Assembly (NCBI RefSeq): GCF_023856365.1
Contig: NC_064548.1
Coordinates: 20,384,461-20,448,460 of the forward strand
Direction of reading: 5' to 3'
Source: Brienomyrus brachyistius
Lineage: Eukaryota; Chordata; Actinopteri; Osteoglossiformes; Mormyridae
Length of the DNA: 64,000 bases
Both the position numbers and the translations under genes were made by a program. A model generated the notes under the pieces. That model saw only the letters and a program-made list of their open reading frames with translations, ran no database searches and was not told where the DNA came from. This document shows positions 36,077 to 48,600 of this stretch, one piece after another. Position 1 is the stretch's first letter; each line of letters begins with the position of its first letter.

Positions 36077-39000
36077 ACCATGGTATGATTGTTCCTGGCT
36101 AGAACGTATCGCAGGTATATTTGTGGGTCTTTACTATGTGAATGTTTGCTGAACATCTGTCTTATTTCTATAATAATTTATTTTAAAATATTCCCTTTTG
36201 ACTTCCCATTCCCTTTGGGTGTTTGCACCCACTGGAGTAGACATCATAAATATTCATATTTAGTATAAATCTTCTGGCCAGACTATTAATTGCACAGTTC
36301 AAGCAAGATATATGTAAATGTGTGTATATATAATATATTTTATAAGTTTCTTTTAGTTGTATCATACAGGAATGATGTTCATTAAAATATAAATGAAATG
36401 TTCCGCCATCTATGTTTGAGGAACGTACAAATGTTCATCACTGATTCCTATGTAAGAGGTGTGACTTTCCAGGCTCTTCTCCTTCTGAGATGTTCTCCGG
36501 GCGATAATTGCATGCGCTCCCCCAGTCTTGGCCACTGACTCCTCTGGCACCTCTGCTCCTCTCCTCCTCCTCCTCCTCCTCCTCCTCCTGCTCTTTCCCT
36601 GTCTGCTCTAACATCGCCGGTCCTCGCTGTTAATGAGTTATGGAGTCGGATCTCATCCGTGCTGCGTGGTGGGCCTTTTCATTTAATGGGTTTACATTCA
36701 TTAACATATTTCTATTATGTAGCCCTGTACATTTTCGGAATATGCTATTGTCATGTACGGATACCAGTGGAAAATTGGAAACGACTGAAGGGCAGTGACA
36801 TCAGCGTGTTATTTGGGAGGGGTCAAAGACGGGTCCTCACTTGGCTGAAACATAGGCCCCATCCAGCTGTTCACATAGGTGACAGAGCAAGCCTCCCAAA
36901 CACAGCCTGATTAATGGTGACAGACTGAAATCACTTTTTTTTTTTTTCTCCCCCTGCTGAATCTCCGTACTTGTTCGTTATTGTTAGTGTGTTTCGTGTG
37001 TGACTCACGGACTGGCCGCATGTCCCACATGTGGTCTGGAAGCTCAGAGACTCACCGAGCAGCTTTGTTCCTTAATTCTGCTCAGGCAAGACTTGGACGA
37101 CTTGCATCGATCTCCACATTTTCTGACCGCAGCAGCTCATGTGCATGGGGTGTGATGCCCGTTCCTGTCAGAGACCCAGTGCTTTTTAGCACAAGGCCCA
37201 GGGCAGTCTGTCACCGCGGCTGTCACATTAACTTGGTCCCCATCAGACATGTGTCACCTCTTATTCCATTCTGCACACTTACAGCTGCTGTTCTTGGTAG
37301 CAACAAACACACTTAAATGTAATCATTAGTACTAACTGGTCACTAACAAACTGTACATGTCACTATATTCCCTGGAATTCCATGGGTGGTTGGGGTGGGG
37401 GTGTAGGGGGGGTGTTTGCAGGCGTTAATTGTTGTTAACCTGGAAAATCAATTAGACCTTGACGATTCTTTTCAATAAGCTGTCATACATTGATTCTGTG
37501 TTCTGTTTGCACAAATAATGGAAAATAAGTGACTGCAAGAAGCACGACCTACCTTTTATTACACAAAAACAACACTGATTTCCCTGCAGTCTGCTTAACC
37601 TACACACGCAGCTACATTAAATTAAGAAGGCAACGTACTTTGTTATTTAACATTTTTGTTTAACACACAGACATCCATACAAGAGGCTAATTTCCTCGGC
37701 ACAAGCTGAGCCCGTGAGCCTAAAAGATCAGAGGCTTCTGTAGCTGCAAGTTTCTCTAGCGCATTAAAATCATCTGTAGCTGGTGAATTTTCCACAAAAT
37801 GATAACATGGTACAGGGTAATCGGAAGTCAAACAGTTCATTGGTGACTGACTCTCAGAGTGCTGCTTGGACCCTCCGTGCCCTTTCCATGCAGATAATTC
37901 ACCAAGGAAACAGTAAGATTATCAAGCTAAAGCGTGGCAGATACGCCCTGCGTTAAATATTTCATTTGCACCCGTTTCTCATGTTGTTTCAGTAACGAGT
38001 CCTACAACCGGCGTGACTCGAAGTCAGGATGACACACTGAACGCTGTACAAGACAAGCACAAAATGCACGGGCACTATGACTGCATCAAAGGGCAACAAT
38101 TTCTGTTCAAATGCTCAAAATATTCTCCCAAAGTGGCAATTTACTCATTCATCGTGTTGCCAAAAAAAAACTAAAATAGATAAGTGAATTCATTCTTTGT
38201 TTTTCACACGGACCTGAAGGCCTATACATGTATGCAATGTCTATCCCCTTGCAACATATTCAATATTTTATTTGCATAATCAAATCTGGCCCTACACGTT
38301 TCTTTTCATTTTGGGATGTCTCCTAATTGTTTTTCTGTTATACAAACTGTGCCTCAGAGCTGATCAAGTTTATGAGCTGAGTATTAGCCTGCATAATATG
38401 CTGGCTGTGTGCTACTGTTTTCCTAACGCAGCCGTGAATAAAATTTAACTCAGGCAGCAAGTACACATCTTGCTGGAATCTTCGCCCAGAAACTATGGAA
38501 TGTATTTATTTACTTGATTAGGCTATATGTGCTCCATCCCGCGTTCCTGCCCGACTCGAGGGTGTGCCAGGTCAGACCGAGTTATCAGTAATCAAAGCAT
38601 GTTGTGTTTAAAGGTCTCCGATTTGGCTTCTGCTCCCCCAGTTTGCACACAGGAGGTCTCCAAAGGTCTCATCATTACCTAAATGCAGCTTGAGCGACAG
38701 CGCCAAATGATTTATAACCTCCCGTAAAATAAAGTAAAATAATGTATATTACCTATGTATCAATTACGGCATACTTTAGGCGCAGCCTTACATTTAAGCC
38801 GGATGCTTTACAGATGCTGATCATTTAAAATATTCTCCATTATTGTTCTTGCCTAATAGTGCGGTTGTACTAGAGACCGTAAGCATAATTCACACGCGTC
38901 GTCAAAATGTCCTTCGAATTTGTAACATTTTGAGAAAAAAAATGAGTTTTATGAATATTTTAATAAATGTCAAGAGCGGTCACCCATTAGGGCACAAAAT

Positions 39001-39234
39001 GAGAGGAATGAGGAACCTGTCAAGCGTCATTCGGCGCGGATAATGCGGTACCGGGGTGGGATTCGGAAGAAAGCAGGACTGTATTAAACACGAATATATA
39101 AATGACATATAAAGGACTGCTGCTCAGGTGTATGAAGACCAGCTTCGGGTCTGTAAGTTCCACGGCGTTCCACCGGATCATTCTGAGCTCAGCGTTGTTC
39201 TCCATCCTAAATCAGCTCATCCTGTAATACAGGT

Positions 39235-39585
39235 GGTGAGGCGGTAAAAGCTGCACGAAATGCGCCACCACCCGCACGCTGTGCTCATCATCAGTATCCT
39301 GCAGGAAAAGCCCGCACCCGCCCCGGCGGAGCGCATCCCAGGTGTCTGATCTAAGGTGGCGTTCATTTAGGAGGCGGTGTGTCTTTTAGGGGCTGATCGC
39401 CGCGGTCACATGGGCCGGCTTTTAAGCCCCTGCCTCTCCGCTTTGCCTCCGATGGTGACGAACTGGGCGGCTGCGGGACTTATAACGGAGCGCAGTCCGG
39501 CGCGCTGCGCTCACATCGCCGCCTCGGTCCGCTCCCGCACGTATCCGGCTCGGATGTTTCCTCCACGAGCGGCCCCTGGAAAAGG
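39235..39585 (+). promoter_or_regulatory. LYPD1: LYPD1 CpG-rich promoter and 5' UTR
   Basis: A sharp rise in CpG density over about 350 bp ends at the LYPD1 start codon, contrasting with AT-rich flanks. TATA-like sequences occur at about 39419-39425 (ttttaag) and 39479-39485 (cttataa), followed by GC-rich sequence suitable for a 5' UTR. An upstream ATG at 39554 opens an out-of-frame 20-codon reading frame that overlaps the real start, a possible upstream ORF. The promoter assignment is inferred from composition and position; no transcription start data are available. Confidence 0.55.
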
Positions 39586-39634
39586 ATGCGGCTTTTTATC
39601 TGTACAACTTTTTTAGGATTTCTGCTGAAAACAG
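39586..39634 (+). CDS. LYPD1: LYPD1 exon 1 (signal peptide)
   Basis: This coding exon of 49 bp runs from the ATG (A at -3) to a gtaggt donor in phase 1. It encodes MRLFICTTFLGFLLKT plus the first base of a glycine codon, a short basic N-terminus followed by a hydrophobic core, as expected for the secretory signal peptide of a Ly6/uPAR protein. The start was chosen because it is the only ATG in frame with the downstream LU domain that gives a signal peptide, and because it follows the CpG-rich promoter. The residues differ from the mammalian signal peptide, as is usual. Confidence 0.85.
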
Positions 39635-41833
39635 GTAGGTCTCGCAATCCTTCCGTATTCGCTTTGCTTTTTACCCACCTTTACAATTTCGGCCGGTGAC
39701 TTTCTTGTTTTTCATGTTGTGCTCCTTTTAAAACGAAGATGTTTAATGCTCACCGCGACGTTTATCTCTAAACAGGCGAACTTTCCTAATTACTATTTGC
39801 TGGTGTTATTGATGATTGTCTTGACAGAAGAATGTGCAACGAAAATAAAGCTTCGCAGAGTAATCTTACATTCCGCAGTAAATTATTTATATAAAGCATG
39901 AACGAAATAAGTGTCTTTGAAGCAGCGATATGGCTGGATAAAGTTATTTGTGATGCGATGCAACACGTAACCCGCGGTCCCGAAGCTCAGCTCACATCCC
40001 CCAGGACAAAGACAGGCAAAACGGCATGCAACGGCTCATATTTTCACCATAACTCAGTTATCTGTCGTTATTCATTCACGCCAAGTGCACAGAATGTACA
40101 TCCAGTCTTAAAAGTGAATTATTATTTTATGACCAGTTAAGTTTCTGCCAATATTTTCTGAGTGAACTGAATGTTAATTAATCATATTTTGCTTTTCCGT
40201 AACCGTCTCCTGTAATTTATCTTTCAGTAAGTCAAATTCATTCATTGGAACTGATACTTTCATTTAATGTTGGTTTATTTTTAATGTAAATGACATTCCA
40301 ATAAATATGTTCAAATCAGGGTGATAAACGAAAGACTACTGTTTTGCTCTTAGCTAAATTGCTTTACAGTGTAAGTCATATATACGGCCGAACATCCCAT
40401 CAGTGGAATCCGTGTTAACTACTCATCCATAATGTTTCCTGAAGATTCATTGTACCCTGAGGGGGTTATTATGAATCCTTAACCACTATGCCACCTGCTG
40501 GCTTCCTCTTCTTTTTTTTTTTAACAAGAAAGAATAATTACTTGCGTAAGAAGATTTGCTTCTGTGAAAAAGAATCGTATGTTTCTTTCATTAACAAACA
40601 GTAACAACCAGTTACTCAGGTGAAATGGCCGTTCTCTCCAGGTGTAATCCTCATGAATTCTGTCAAAAGCACGTGACGATGGAAGAATGCCTGGACTTTA
40701 CATGTCGAAGGCAAATTAATTTTTGTCACGAGCAGAGGCAGTCACTCGTGTGGCTGTTGGCTGCCTCTGGGCAATGCCCCTTCCTGGTCATTCCCAGCTG
40801 GTGGTGTGACACTCCAAAGGGTCACAGGGGATGTGGGGAATGTGACAAGCAGAGGAGATGTGCTCACACACGTGTGCATGTGTGGGTCCACACTCACACA
40901 AACATACATGGAGGTACACACAATATGGCTTGGATGGGTCTTCTTTTAGTGAAACGGTAAAGTAAGAGTATTTGTGTGTGTGGGAGAGTTGTGTGCGCCA
41001 CACAACTCCTCCAGGGAGGGGGGCTGTGTATGCGTGTGGGCCGTGTTACTAGGATATGCTTTTACAGTCCTGTAAGGCGTAATTATTTAGTGATTTTTAA
41101 AATCGCATTAGAGCATCCCTGTCCTGCCAGCCTCACAACGGAGCATCACTGCTCTTTGTCTCTTTTTTTTGGAAATTTCACCGGCCGCATCTTGCTTGCG
41201 GGCCCAGCATGCCTTGATTAAACGACCATGTGCTAGCAGGGAAAACGGATGAGCTTTAGTTAACGTCTTTGTTTCCCAAACAGCTGAACACAGCTGCAAT
41301 GCCGTTCAGGTGTACTGCTAAGTACTGTAGGACTATTAAGAGCAGTGGTGTTATAACCAGCTCACTGTGTTTGGCTCAGGGAGTTAGGAGTTAGGTGCAT
41401 GTGGTCAGAAGGTTGTTGAATTGAATCCCAGGGCCTGCAGACTGATGTTGCTGTTGGGCCCCAGAGTATGGCCCTTAACCCCCAGCTCCAGGGGCACTGG
41501 ATGCTAGCTGACCCTGTGCTGTGACCCCCCCCCAGCTTATTCTTCAGTGTGTCAGGGAGAGCAAGATGGGGTAGGCAAAAAGGGATTTTCCCTGCAGGCC
41601 TGAATCAAATCTCACTATTCCATTCCAAGTGGTACACTATGTGTAGAGACTTTGCCAAACAATTCAGGTTAAGTTAGATAAGGTAACAGTGTAACCAGAA
41701 AACCCTGAAGCAGCCCATTTTTACATCTGTAACCCGGCTAAGCTTTTGGCCTGCAGTCTGCTGGGGAGGGGGACTTCTGCGGCACAGCCCTGCAGGGCTG
41801 CATGTGAGACTGACCTTTCTCGCCCTCCCCCAG
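39635..41833. other. LYPD1 intron 1
   Basis: This 2.2-kb phase-1 intron contains a tRNA-derived SINE copy near its 3' end (41371-41645). Nothing else is supported. Confidence 0.75.
41371..41645 (+). mobile_element. tRNA-derived SINE in LYPD1 intron 1
   Basis: A box-like TTGGCTCAGGGAGTTAGGAG, B box-like GTTGTTGAATTGAATCCC and the fish SINE core-like ATGGCCCTTAACCCCCAGCT are followed by a degenerate 3' half. It lies about 190 bp before exon 2. Confidence 0.75.
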
Positions 41834-41968
41834 GCATCGCTTTGCAAATCCAGTGCTACCAGTGTGAGGAAGTGAAGCACAACGACTGCTCCACGCCCGA
41901 GTTCATCGTCAACTGCACAGTCAACGTGCAAGACATGTGCCAGAAGGAGGTGCTGGTGAAGGAGGATG
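41834..41968 (+). CDS. LYPD1: LYPD1 exon 2 (first half of Ly6/uPAR domain)
   Basis: This 135-bp exon lies between a ctcccccag acceptor and a gtaggt donor, phase 1 at both ends. It encodes GIALQIQCYQCEEVKHNDCS followed by TPEFIVNCTVNVQDMCQKEV, almost identical to mammalian LYPD1 (Lynx2). Five of the domain's cysteines lie here, and an N-glycosylation sequon (NCT) is present in IVNCTVN. Family role: LYPD1 is a GPI-anchored prototoxin that binds nicotinic acetylcholine receptors and dampens their activity in neurons. Confidence 0.97.
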
Positions 41969-44156
41969 GTAGGTCAGCTATGCTGGTGGGAGCCACCAGG
42001 GGGCTCCCATCTGATACGAAGTAGGGTCTGAGCTTAAGCTCAGTGCATTTTATATTATTTGCTATATATTAACATATAAGCTAAGCTGGGTCTCTGGTTT
42101 CTTAGGACTGTTCCTGGCCCTTACCCTGTTATAAAAAAAACTGCCATTTCTGTTCTTCATTTATCTAAAAATACTAAACTTTTAAATGTCATGGCTTATC
42201 ATGAAGGAAAACCGGTGAAATGAAAAATTCTGTTCTGAAATTACGCTCTTATGTGAAAGGCTTTGCACTTACTATTTATTTAAAAAAAACACTGGGAAAT
42301 GGGAGTTTAATTTTAATTCAGTGACTAATTAGCTTCAGTAAACAGCGAGTTTAAAATAGATAGACAGCTAGACATAAAGAAAGTGAGGCAGATTAAACAG
42401 TCAGTCTGACCAGGTTAGTTATGTTTAATCAAAAGGTGTTCATTCAGTGCAGTCAGTGCAAGCAAGAAGCTCAGTGTTTCTCACTGTGAAATTTAACTGG
42501 CTTCAGCTGGTTTTGTAAATGGCCTGAAAATCACTGGCCAGAAAAGACAGGAAAGTAATCTACTTCGTTCCACAGAAAGAGAAAGCGCAGACCTGAAATC
42601 AGCCCTCTTGACTCAGGTAATAGCCACTTTGTTTTTGATAACAATCTCATAGCAGGCAGCTCTGTCCAACCACTTCATTTTTAAGCACCGAGATACCGCC
42701 TTTTTTGAAGGCATGTCTCTCTAGGTTTGTGTCCTGATCCCAGCACAGATACTTTCGCTGAAGTAGATTTCCTGCCACATACGGCGCTGCTCAGTGACAG
42801 CGAAGTTATCCGTCAGAAGCCAGGGTGACACCAGTTTCAAAAGGCGTCTTGCGTTATAAGCGATTATGCGTCGTCTTCCCTCGTGACATCGCTAACACAC
42901 TTCTTGACGCGAAATACAAAAGACCCGCGGTTTTGCCTCAGGTTGTTTTCTTGCATTTTTAATGAGCTCAGCTCTGCACGTCGGTGTCCTAATCAAAGCG
43001 GAGAGCGACTGCATGGTTACCATCTGCGCCCTAGACTCAACCTGGCACGAGACTTGGTTGGTTTAAATTTTCTGACGTAATTCCACAGTATACGGTATTT
43101 TGTTGCCATTGTCAAATGTAACACTAAGCCGGTATTTTGAAATGTCGGCGATAAAATTTGCGGCGGGGGCTCCCCCATGATAATTTACCCCCCCCCCCCC
43201 CAGTCTATTTTTGTTGGGGCTAATTGTTTAGTACCGTACCGCAAAATAACCAGTATTACCGTAATACCACCCAAGCCTACGTGAGAAGTTTCCTCAGCCC
43301 GGCGAAATGCTAAACACTTCGCTTCCCGCTTCCCGTGACCCGTGGCAGCGCATTTCATCCTGGTAACTATAGGATGCAGTTTTTGTGTGGCAGAGTTAAT
43401 CAGGCAGTCCTTGCAGCATGAATTTGCCTGTCAGTGTGCAGGCATTTTATTGGTTGTAAGCATCTTCTGACTTATTGCAGATATAAGGAATGTATTAAAT
43501 AATAGCGGTTCAAGGATAGGGTGTCAGTGAAGAACTCCAGTGGTCATGAGTGATTCTCTGCGCTCTGGATATGTATGTGCTGTTCTTTTCTGGACAAACT
43601 GTTGTCTCACTTGAGCAAGGACAATGGCTCTGATGTGATTACCTATCTGTGGAAATCAACCACGGACACAGTTCCAGGGACTGTGTATCAATCAGCCAGA
43701 TTGTAGTGTTAGATGAGGCTGGGGCCCCCGACTCCATTAAATATGCCCCTGTTATGTAATGTTGACAAATGTCCCCCACCCACAAATCACCGCTAGTGTT
43801 AACACTTCTGTCACGGAAGATAGAAATCACCGTACAGGAAAATGACTTTCGGCGCTTGAGTGGGGGCAGTTTCCCAGAGACACCGCAGGAGAGTCCTTGT
43901 GGACTGTGTGCTTAAACTGGAAGATTACAGCATAAATGCATTAGGATGGTCCTGCTTCAGCACAACCTCTCACCCAGGGGATTGTGCTCTCAGTCCAGCT
44001 GCAGGTCCATCACATTCATCTTTTGCCGTTTACTGTTTAGTGTAAACTGATTCCCGAGTTTTCTGAACCTCCATTATGTTATTAAGATGAGATGCTTCAT
44101 TGGGGGAGACTTCAGTCATAGTAAGGATTACACAGACTCATTTTTATGCTCACGGG

Positions 44157-44330
44157 CCACAAAAAATGTTCTGAGGGCAGAATGAAAAATGATTGGTTCA
44201 GAGAGATAACCAAGTATGTCCGGGTCCTGCCTCCTCTAGTTGCTTGGACCCACCTCCTTTATAATCTGATTGGTTATCTCTTTGAAACAATCATTATTCA
44301 TTATACTCTCAGAATATTTTGGCATATGTA
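44157..44330. mobile_element. hairpin MITE, copy 3
   Basis: The best-preserved copy: AATGATTGGTTCAGAGAGAT and TCTGATTGGTTATCTCTTTG form long inverted arms around TGCCTCCTCTAGTTGCTTGG. Confidence 0.8.
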
Positions 44331-45915
44331 AATATGAGCCATTTTTATCCATCCATCCATCCATCTGTCCTGGTCAAGGTTATTTTGATTTCTTATTCAT
44401 ATTGCAGAAAACATATTTCTCTAGTTTATTTAAATCTGTGTATTAATTATTAATGAGTGAATCTATCAATCCATCCATCCATTTCAGCAGCAGCTTACGC
44501 AGGATCCAGGATGTAATGAACAGATAAATATTTCATAACATAGCATTTGAACTTTAAATAGATTTTCTCTCTTTTGTGCAGGCCCTTTTTTCACTGTGGC
44601 AGTGCATATCAAAGCGTTTCCTATATTTACTCATTCACATGGATTTCATGTTTACTGGAGCAGCTCAGATTGAGTGTTTCACAAGTGTTTAATAAGCAGC
44701 TTTGCTCTCCTCGTCCGTTATTACACATTTCCTCTGCTGCACACACACCTTTTATGTATTATGCTGTCAGAGCCAGTGGACTTTTGTTTTATGAACCACT
44801 TCTATTTGATTTCTTCTCTCAGATCTGCTTATCACAGAGGATGATGATGTGTCTGAGTACTTGATGTTGTGCCACAAACACAAATTTCCGTACAGTATAG
44901 GTCAAGAACAATTTGAGGCTGCAGACTTCACCTACCATGACTACTACTCTTGTACTCAATCCGTGGGGGTGGATCTGCAAGAGTCTTTGGGACTCCAGGT
45001 TATCCCAGTGATCCCAGTGACAGAATTAACCATTGCTCATGAGCTCCTGGGACACCCAGAACCAGGTTTAGACTATTAAGTGCCCAAATGACAACACACA
45101 TGACATCAGGAAGAGACAGAGCTGATTGGTGGCTCACGAAATTCAGAAATGGAACAAGGAGAACATTACCTAAGCTTTTCAGTGAGTCCCGTATTAAAAG
45201 AACAATATGCAAACATTTTAAAGTATATTAGATATTAAATCGCTGTAACTCGCTAAAAGGCATTTGTGAATGGGATGGGGGGAGGGCTCATTTAAACCCC
45301 CCCCGAGGACGTCGTGCTCCAAAATGTCACAAATATAATTAATCAAGGCCAGCAGACACATATTCCATTTGCGACACGCGTGTCCTGCTCTGATGTGATA
45401 CATCCGGCCGTTGTGGAGTCGACCCCTTTACTGGTGATACTGATGAAGAAGCTTCATGAGGATGATCTCGGCCATTCAGCTCAGCTCGGATATGTTATTT
45501 CTCTTTTCAGCATGCAGTTATGTAAATATTCACTGCATCAACTTATTATTTGTTGCATTGCCATATGGTCTTTCAGCAGAACCACACAGAACTTGGCTGG
45601 ATTTCACTGTGGACACAAGTGAGAGTCTGGAGTGGGTCGGTACAGATCGGCTCAAGCTAAGAAAGGTGTTATGCCAGCCTGAGTACCGAGGGAGGCGGAG
45701 GACAGGTTGCCACGGGGATGAGAGTCAGCTGAGCTTCAGTGTTTCCAGACAGGAGGTTTACTGTGGGCACATCCTCAGGGTTAAGAGGACTGACACATTC
45801 AGAAATGCACACTGATGAATACTGGACTGTCCCATGTATGAAAATTAGGGTGCCCTCTCGGTCTTTATTGTTGTTATGCCGTATCTGCTGTAAGCCAGAC
45901 TCTGGATTACCCCTA

Positions 45916-45919
45916 GTGT

Positions 45920-45981
<62 letters not shown>
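45916..45981. repeat. compound (GT)n-(GA)n microsatellite
   Basis: A GT run of about 17 units passes into about 14 GA units. Confidence 0.95.
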
Positions 45982-45985
<4 letters not shown>

Positions 45986-48399
45986 GAGGGCGTACACTAA
46001 ATAAGCTCCAGACCGCTGTGATTCTAACTGGACAGGGCATTACAACTGGAGGTCAGTCTTAGACTTCCAGGGTATTGCCTTTGGTTTCAGGAGATAGCAG
46101 GTCTGCGCATGTGTGCACCTTACTGAAAATGTAGCTAATCATGCCGACATTTCATAGGAAACATCACCATATTTACTACCATACTTTTTAAATACTACTT
46201 AGACTCAGTCATATAGGTATTTATATATCACTCATTACTGTTTTACTCTGGTTCCCAGTTCTAACTGCACTCTTCTAAACTGCATATAACGTATGACAGG
46301 TAACTAAGATTTTATTTCTCATGACTTTATGTTATTTGGCAAAGCAGAAGCTCATCTTCCTGATTGGATTTCACAGGACTTGAGCTATGACGCTTAAATC
46401 TTCATGTCTCACAGAAATAAAGCGGGAACGTGAATGGACCTTGATTAATCATGGTGCTAAATCCTACAGGCATCTCTTTACCACAGATCTGGAGAGCTAA
46501 ATTAAAGAACAGCAGACAGTAAAATAAATCAGTGTGCCTTTCACTAATCGCCTTCCTGTCCCTTCTTAATGCCTGAGCTAACTAGGCATATCAGATTAGA
46601 ACCATAACCCTCTAAAGCCTGGCGTAGCCCCACACTTTGCGTCCTCCTGATATTTATCGGGGTTTTCATCTCTACAATGTATTCAGGCAGAAAATGAGAG
46701 TGTACAAACGATACGTTGAGCTGTGTGCAAGCAGCCCAGTGTTTGCACATTACGTCTGAACAGACACTGTTCCCGATGCAGATGTTTGCACACGTGACTG
46801 TATTATTGGCTGCTTAGGACTGCGAAACTCCACCCACTAGAATATCATATTTACGGTTTATTCCCAGGTTGAGTCTTCAGATGGAAGAGTTGTGTATAAT
46901 TGCATTTCCTGTCATTTGAATTTGAGCATTTTGCTAAGTTTGCAATTACCATAAGTAAATCACACTCAGAAATCAAACTCAAGTGGAGTTCTACTTAATT
47001 ATGGGCCGTAATTATGCTTAAATAACTGAATTTAACTTTAATTGCTTTTTAATGTGCTGCAAAATCTTCGGTTTTTCCCTCAGAATAATAATTTGAATTG
47101 GAGTGTTATTCCAATGTTAATATGGACATCCTGTAAATGCATTAGAATTTATTTTTATTTTTTGCAGTGTATTCAATTTAGAGTACCCTCAAATAATTGG
47201 TGTCCCTGAAATAGCCTGGCAAAGCGAAATTATGGTTTAGTTATGGAAATTAGTTAAGGATACTAAGAAGAAGGCTTTGCTAGTTTTATCTATTTTCTCT
47301 TCTTGTTGCGAGGATTTAATTTGTCTCATTCTTTGGAATGTGACCAAAGCTAATGTTATGTGCATCACTCTTAGATGATCCGCAGTTTTTATTTACAGGG
47401 AAGTTTTCTTTTTCTGTTAATCGTGTTTAAGAACGTATGTTTGTATTGTGTATTTGCACATAGAACAGCTGAAATATTCATGTAAAAATTGGCCAGTAAA
47501 GCAATTCTAGTAAGTAATTAATTATGGTACCCTATATACTAATTTAAAGGCTGGTTGTGCTTGTTGCAGAGTAAGTAATAAAATCATTGGATAATACGTA
47601 TGTAAATGATAGCGATGCAATTAGCTGAATGCTGTGCATTTTGCCCCCATACAGATGAAAATGAAAACTGCTGGATTGTGTTTTAATGTCTTCCCCGAAT
47701 CCATAGACCGATCCGCTAAGACTCACATGTGACTGTAATGAATACAGTGGCTGCTTGAACGATATAGTGGTAGATTTTTTTTTTGTTATTATTTTTAAAT
47801 AGATGAAAAGCCTACTTAATGTAAAACTGTGGTAATGTAAGAAAGCTAGCTTTAAAAGGCCAAGCCCCCCCTGTCATACAGACTTCATAACACTTATTTA
47901 ATTATGGATAGATATTTCTCCTGCAGTCGGAGGGATAGAGATGGAAATCCCTCTCCCCTAAGAGAGATTGCACATGGAAATCGAACCATTGTACTCACTT
48001 GTCCTATGGTAGGTCGTAGGGATCCAGAGCCTATGCTGGAAGCTACAGGCACAAGGCAGGGAATAACCCAGGAGTAGGGTGACCACCCAATCCACGTCAG
48101 GGAGGACACTGTGAGCTGCTTCACGTTTTACATTCTACTTTAAAACTGAAAGGCTCCTGTGCTCGGCTAAATTGTCCAGTTCGTCTTGTACTTTTACTGA
48201 TTCATTTCCTTGATTGAAAGACTGATTCAGCTGTTTCCCCTTAACATTAGTGACACATGCATGATTATAGGATGCTGACCAATCAGCACACAGTAAGAAC
48301 TCAATACAGGTCAATTTTAATTGAAATGATTGAAATGGGAGTTTGCAAATTCTGCTCAAACTGTTCCCCCTAACATGGATTAAGTGGTCACCCTACCCA

Positions 48400-48600
48400 G
48401 GACAGGACACAGACCAATGGTAGGGCACGCACATAATTTACACACATAGACAAGTTGGCAACTCCAGTTCACCGTAGCAGGTTTTTGGGCTGTAGAGGAA
48501 ACCCCACCATGATATGGGGAGAACATGCTAACTTCACACATGTAGAGCTGGGGTGGAGACTCAAACCCTGTTCCCAGTGGTGGGAGGCAACCAGGAGGCA
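48400..48600. repeat. interspersed repeat fragment
   Basis: Contains the widespread fish repeat phrase GAGGAAACCCCACCATGATA then TGGGGAGAACATGCTAAC and GTGGAGACTCAAACCC. A related, more diverged phrase (ggaaacccatgcaaactctg) occurs at about 63165-63185. The family is not assigned. Confidence 0.55.

Larger units (their letters stand above)
35601..39234. other. intergenic region NCKAP5-LYPD1
   Basis: Contains TG microsatellites at 35673-35692 and 36057-36076, a TCC repeat at about 36560-36588, and AT-rich unique sequence. No coding exon, RNA gene or complete mobile element was recognised. Confidence 0.6.
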
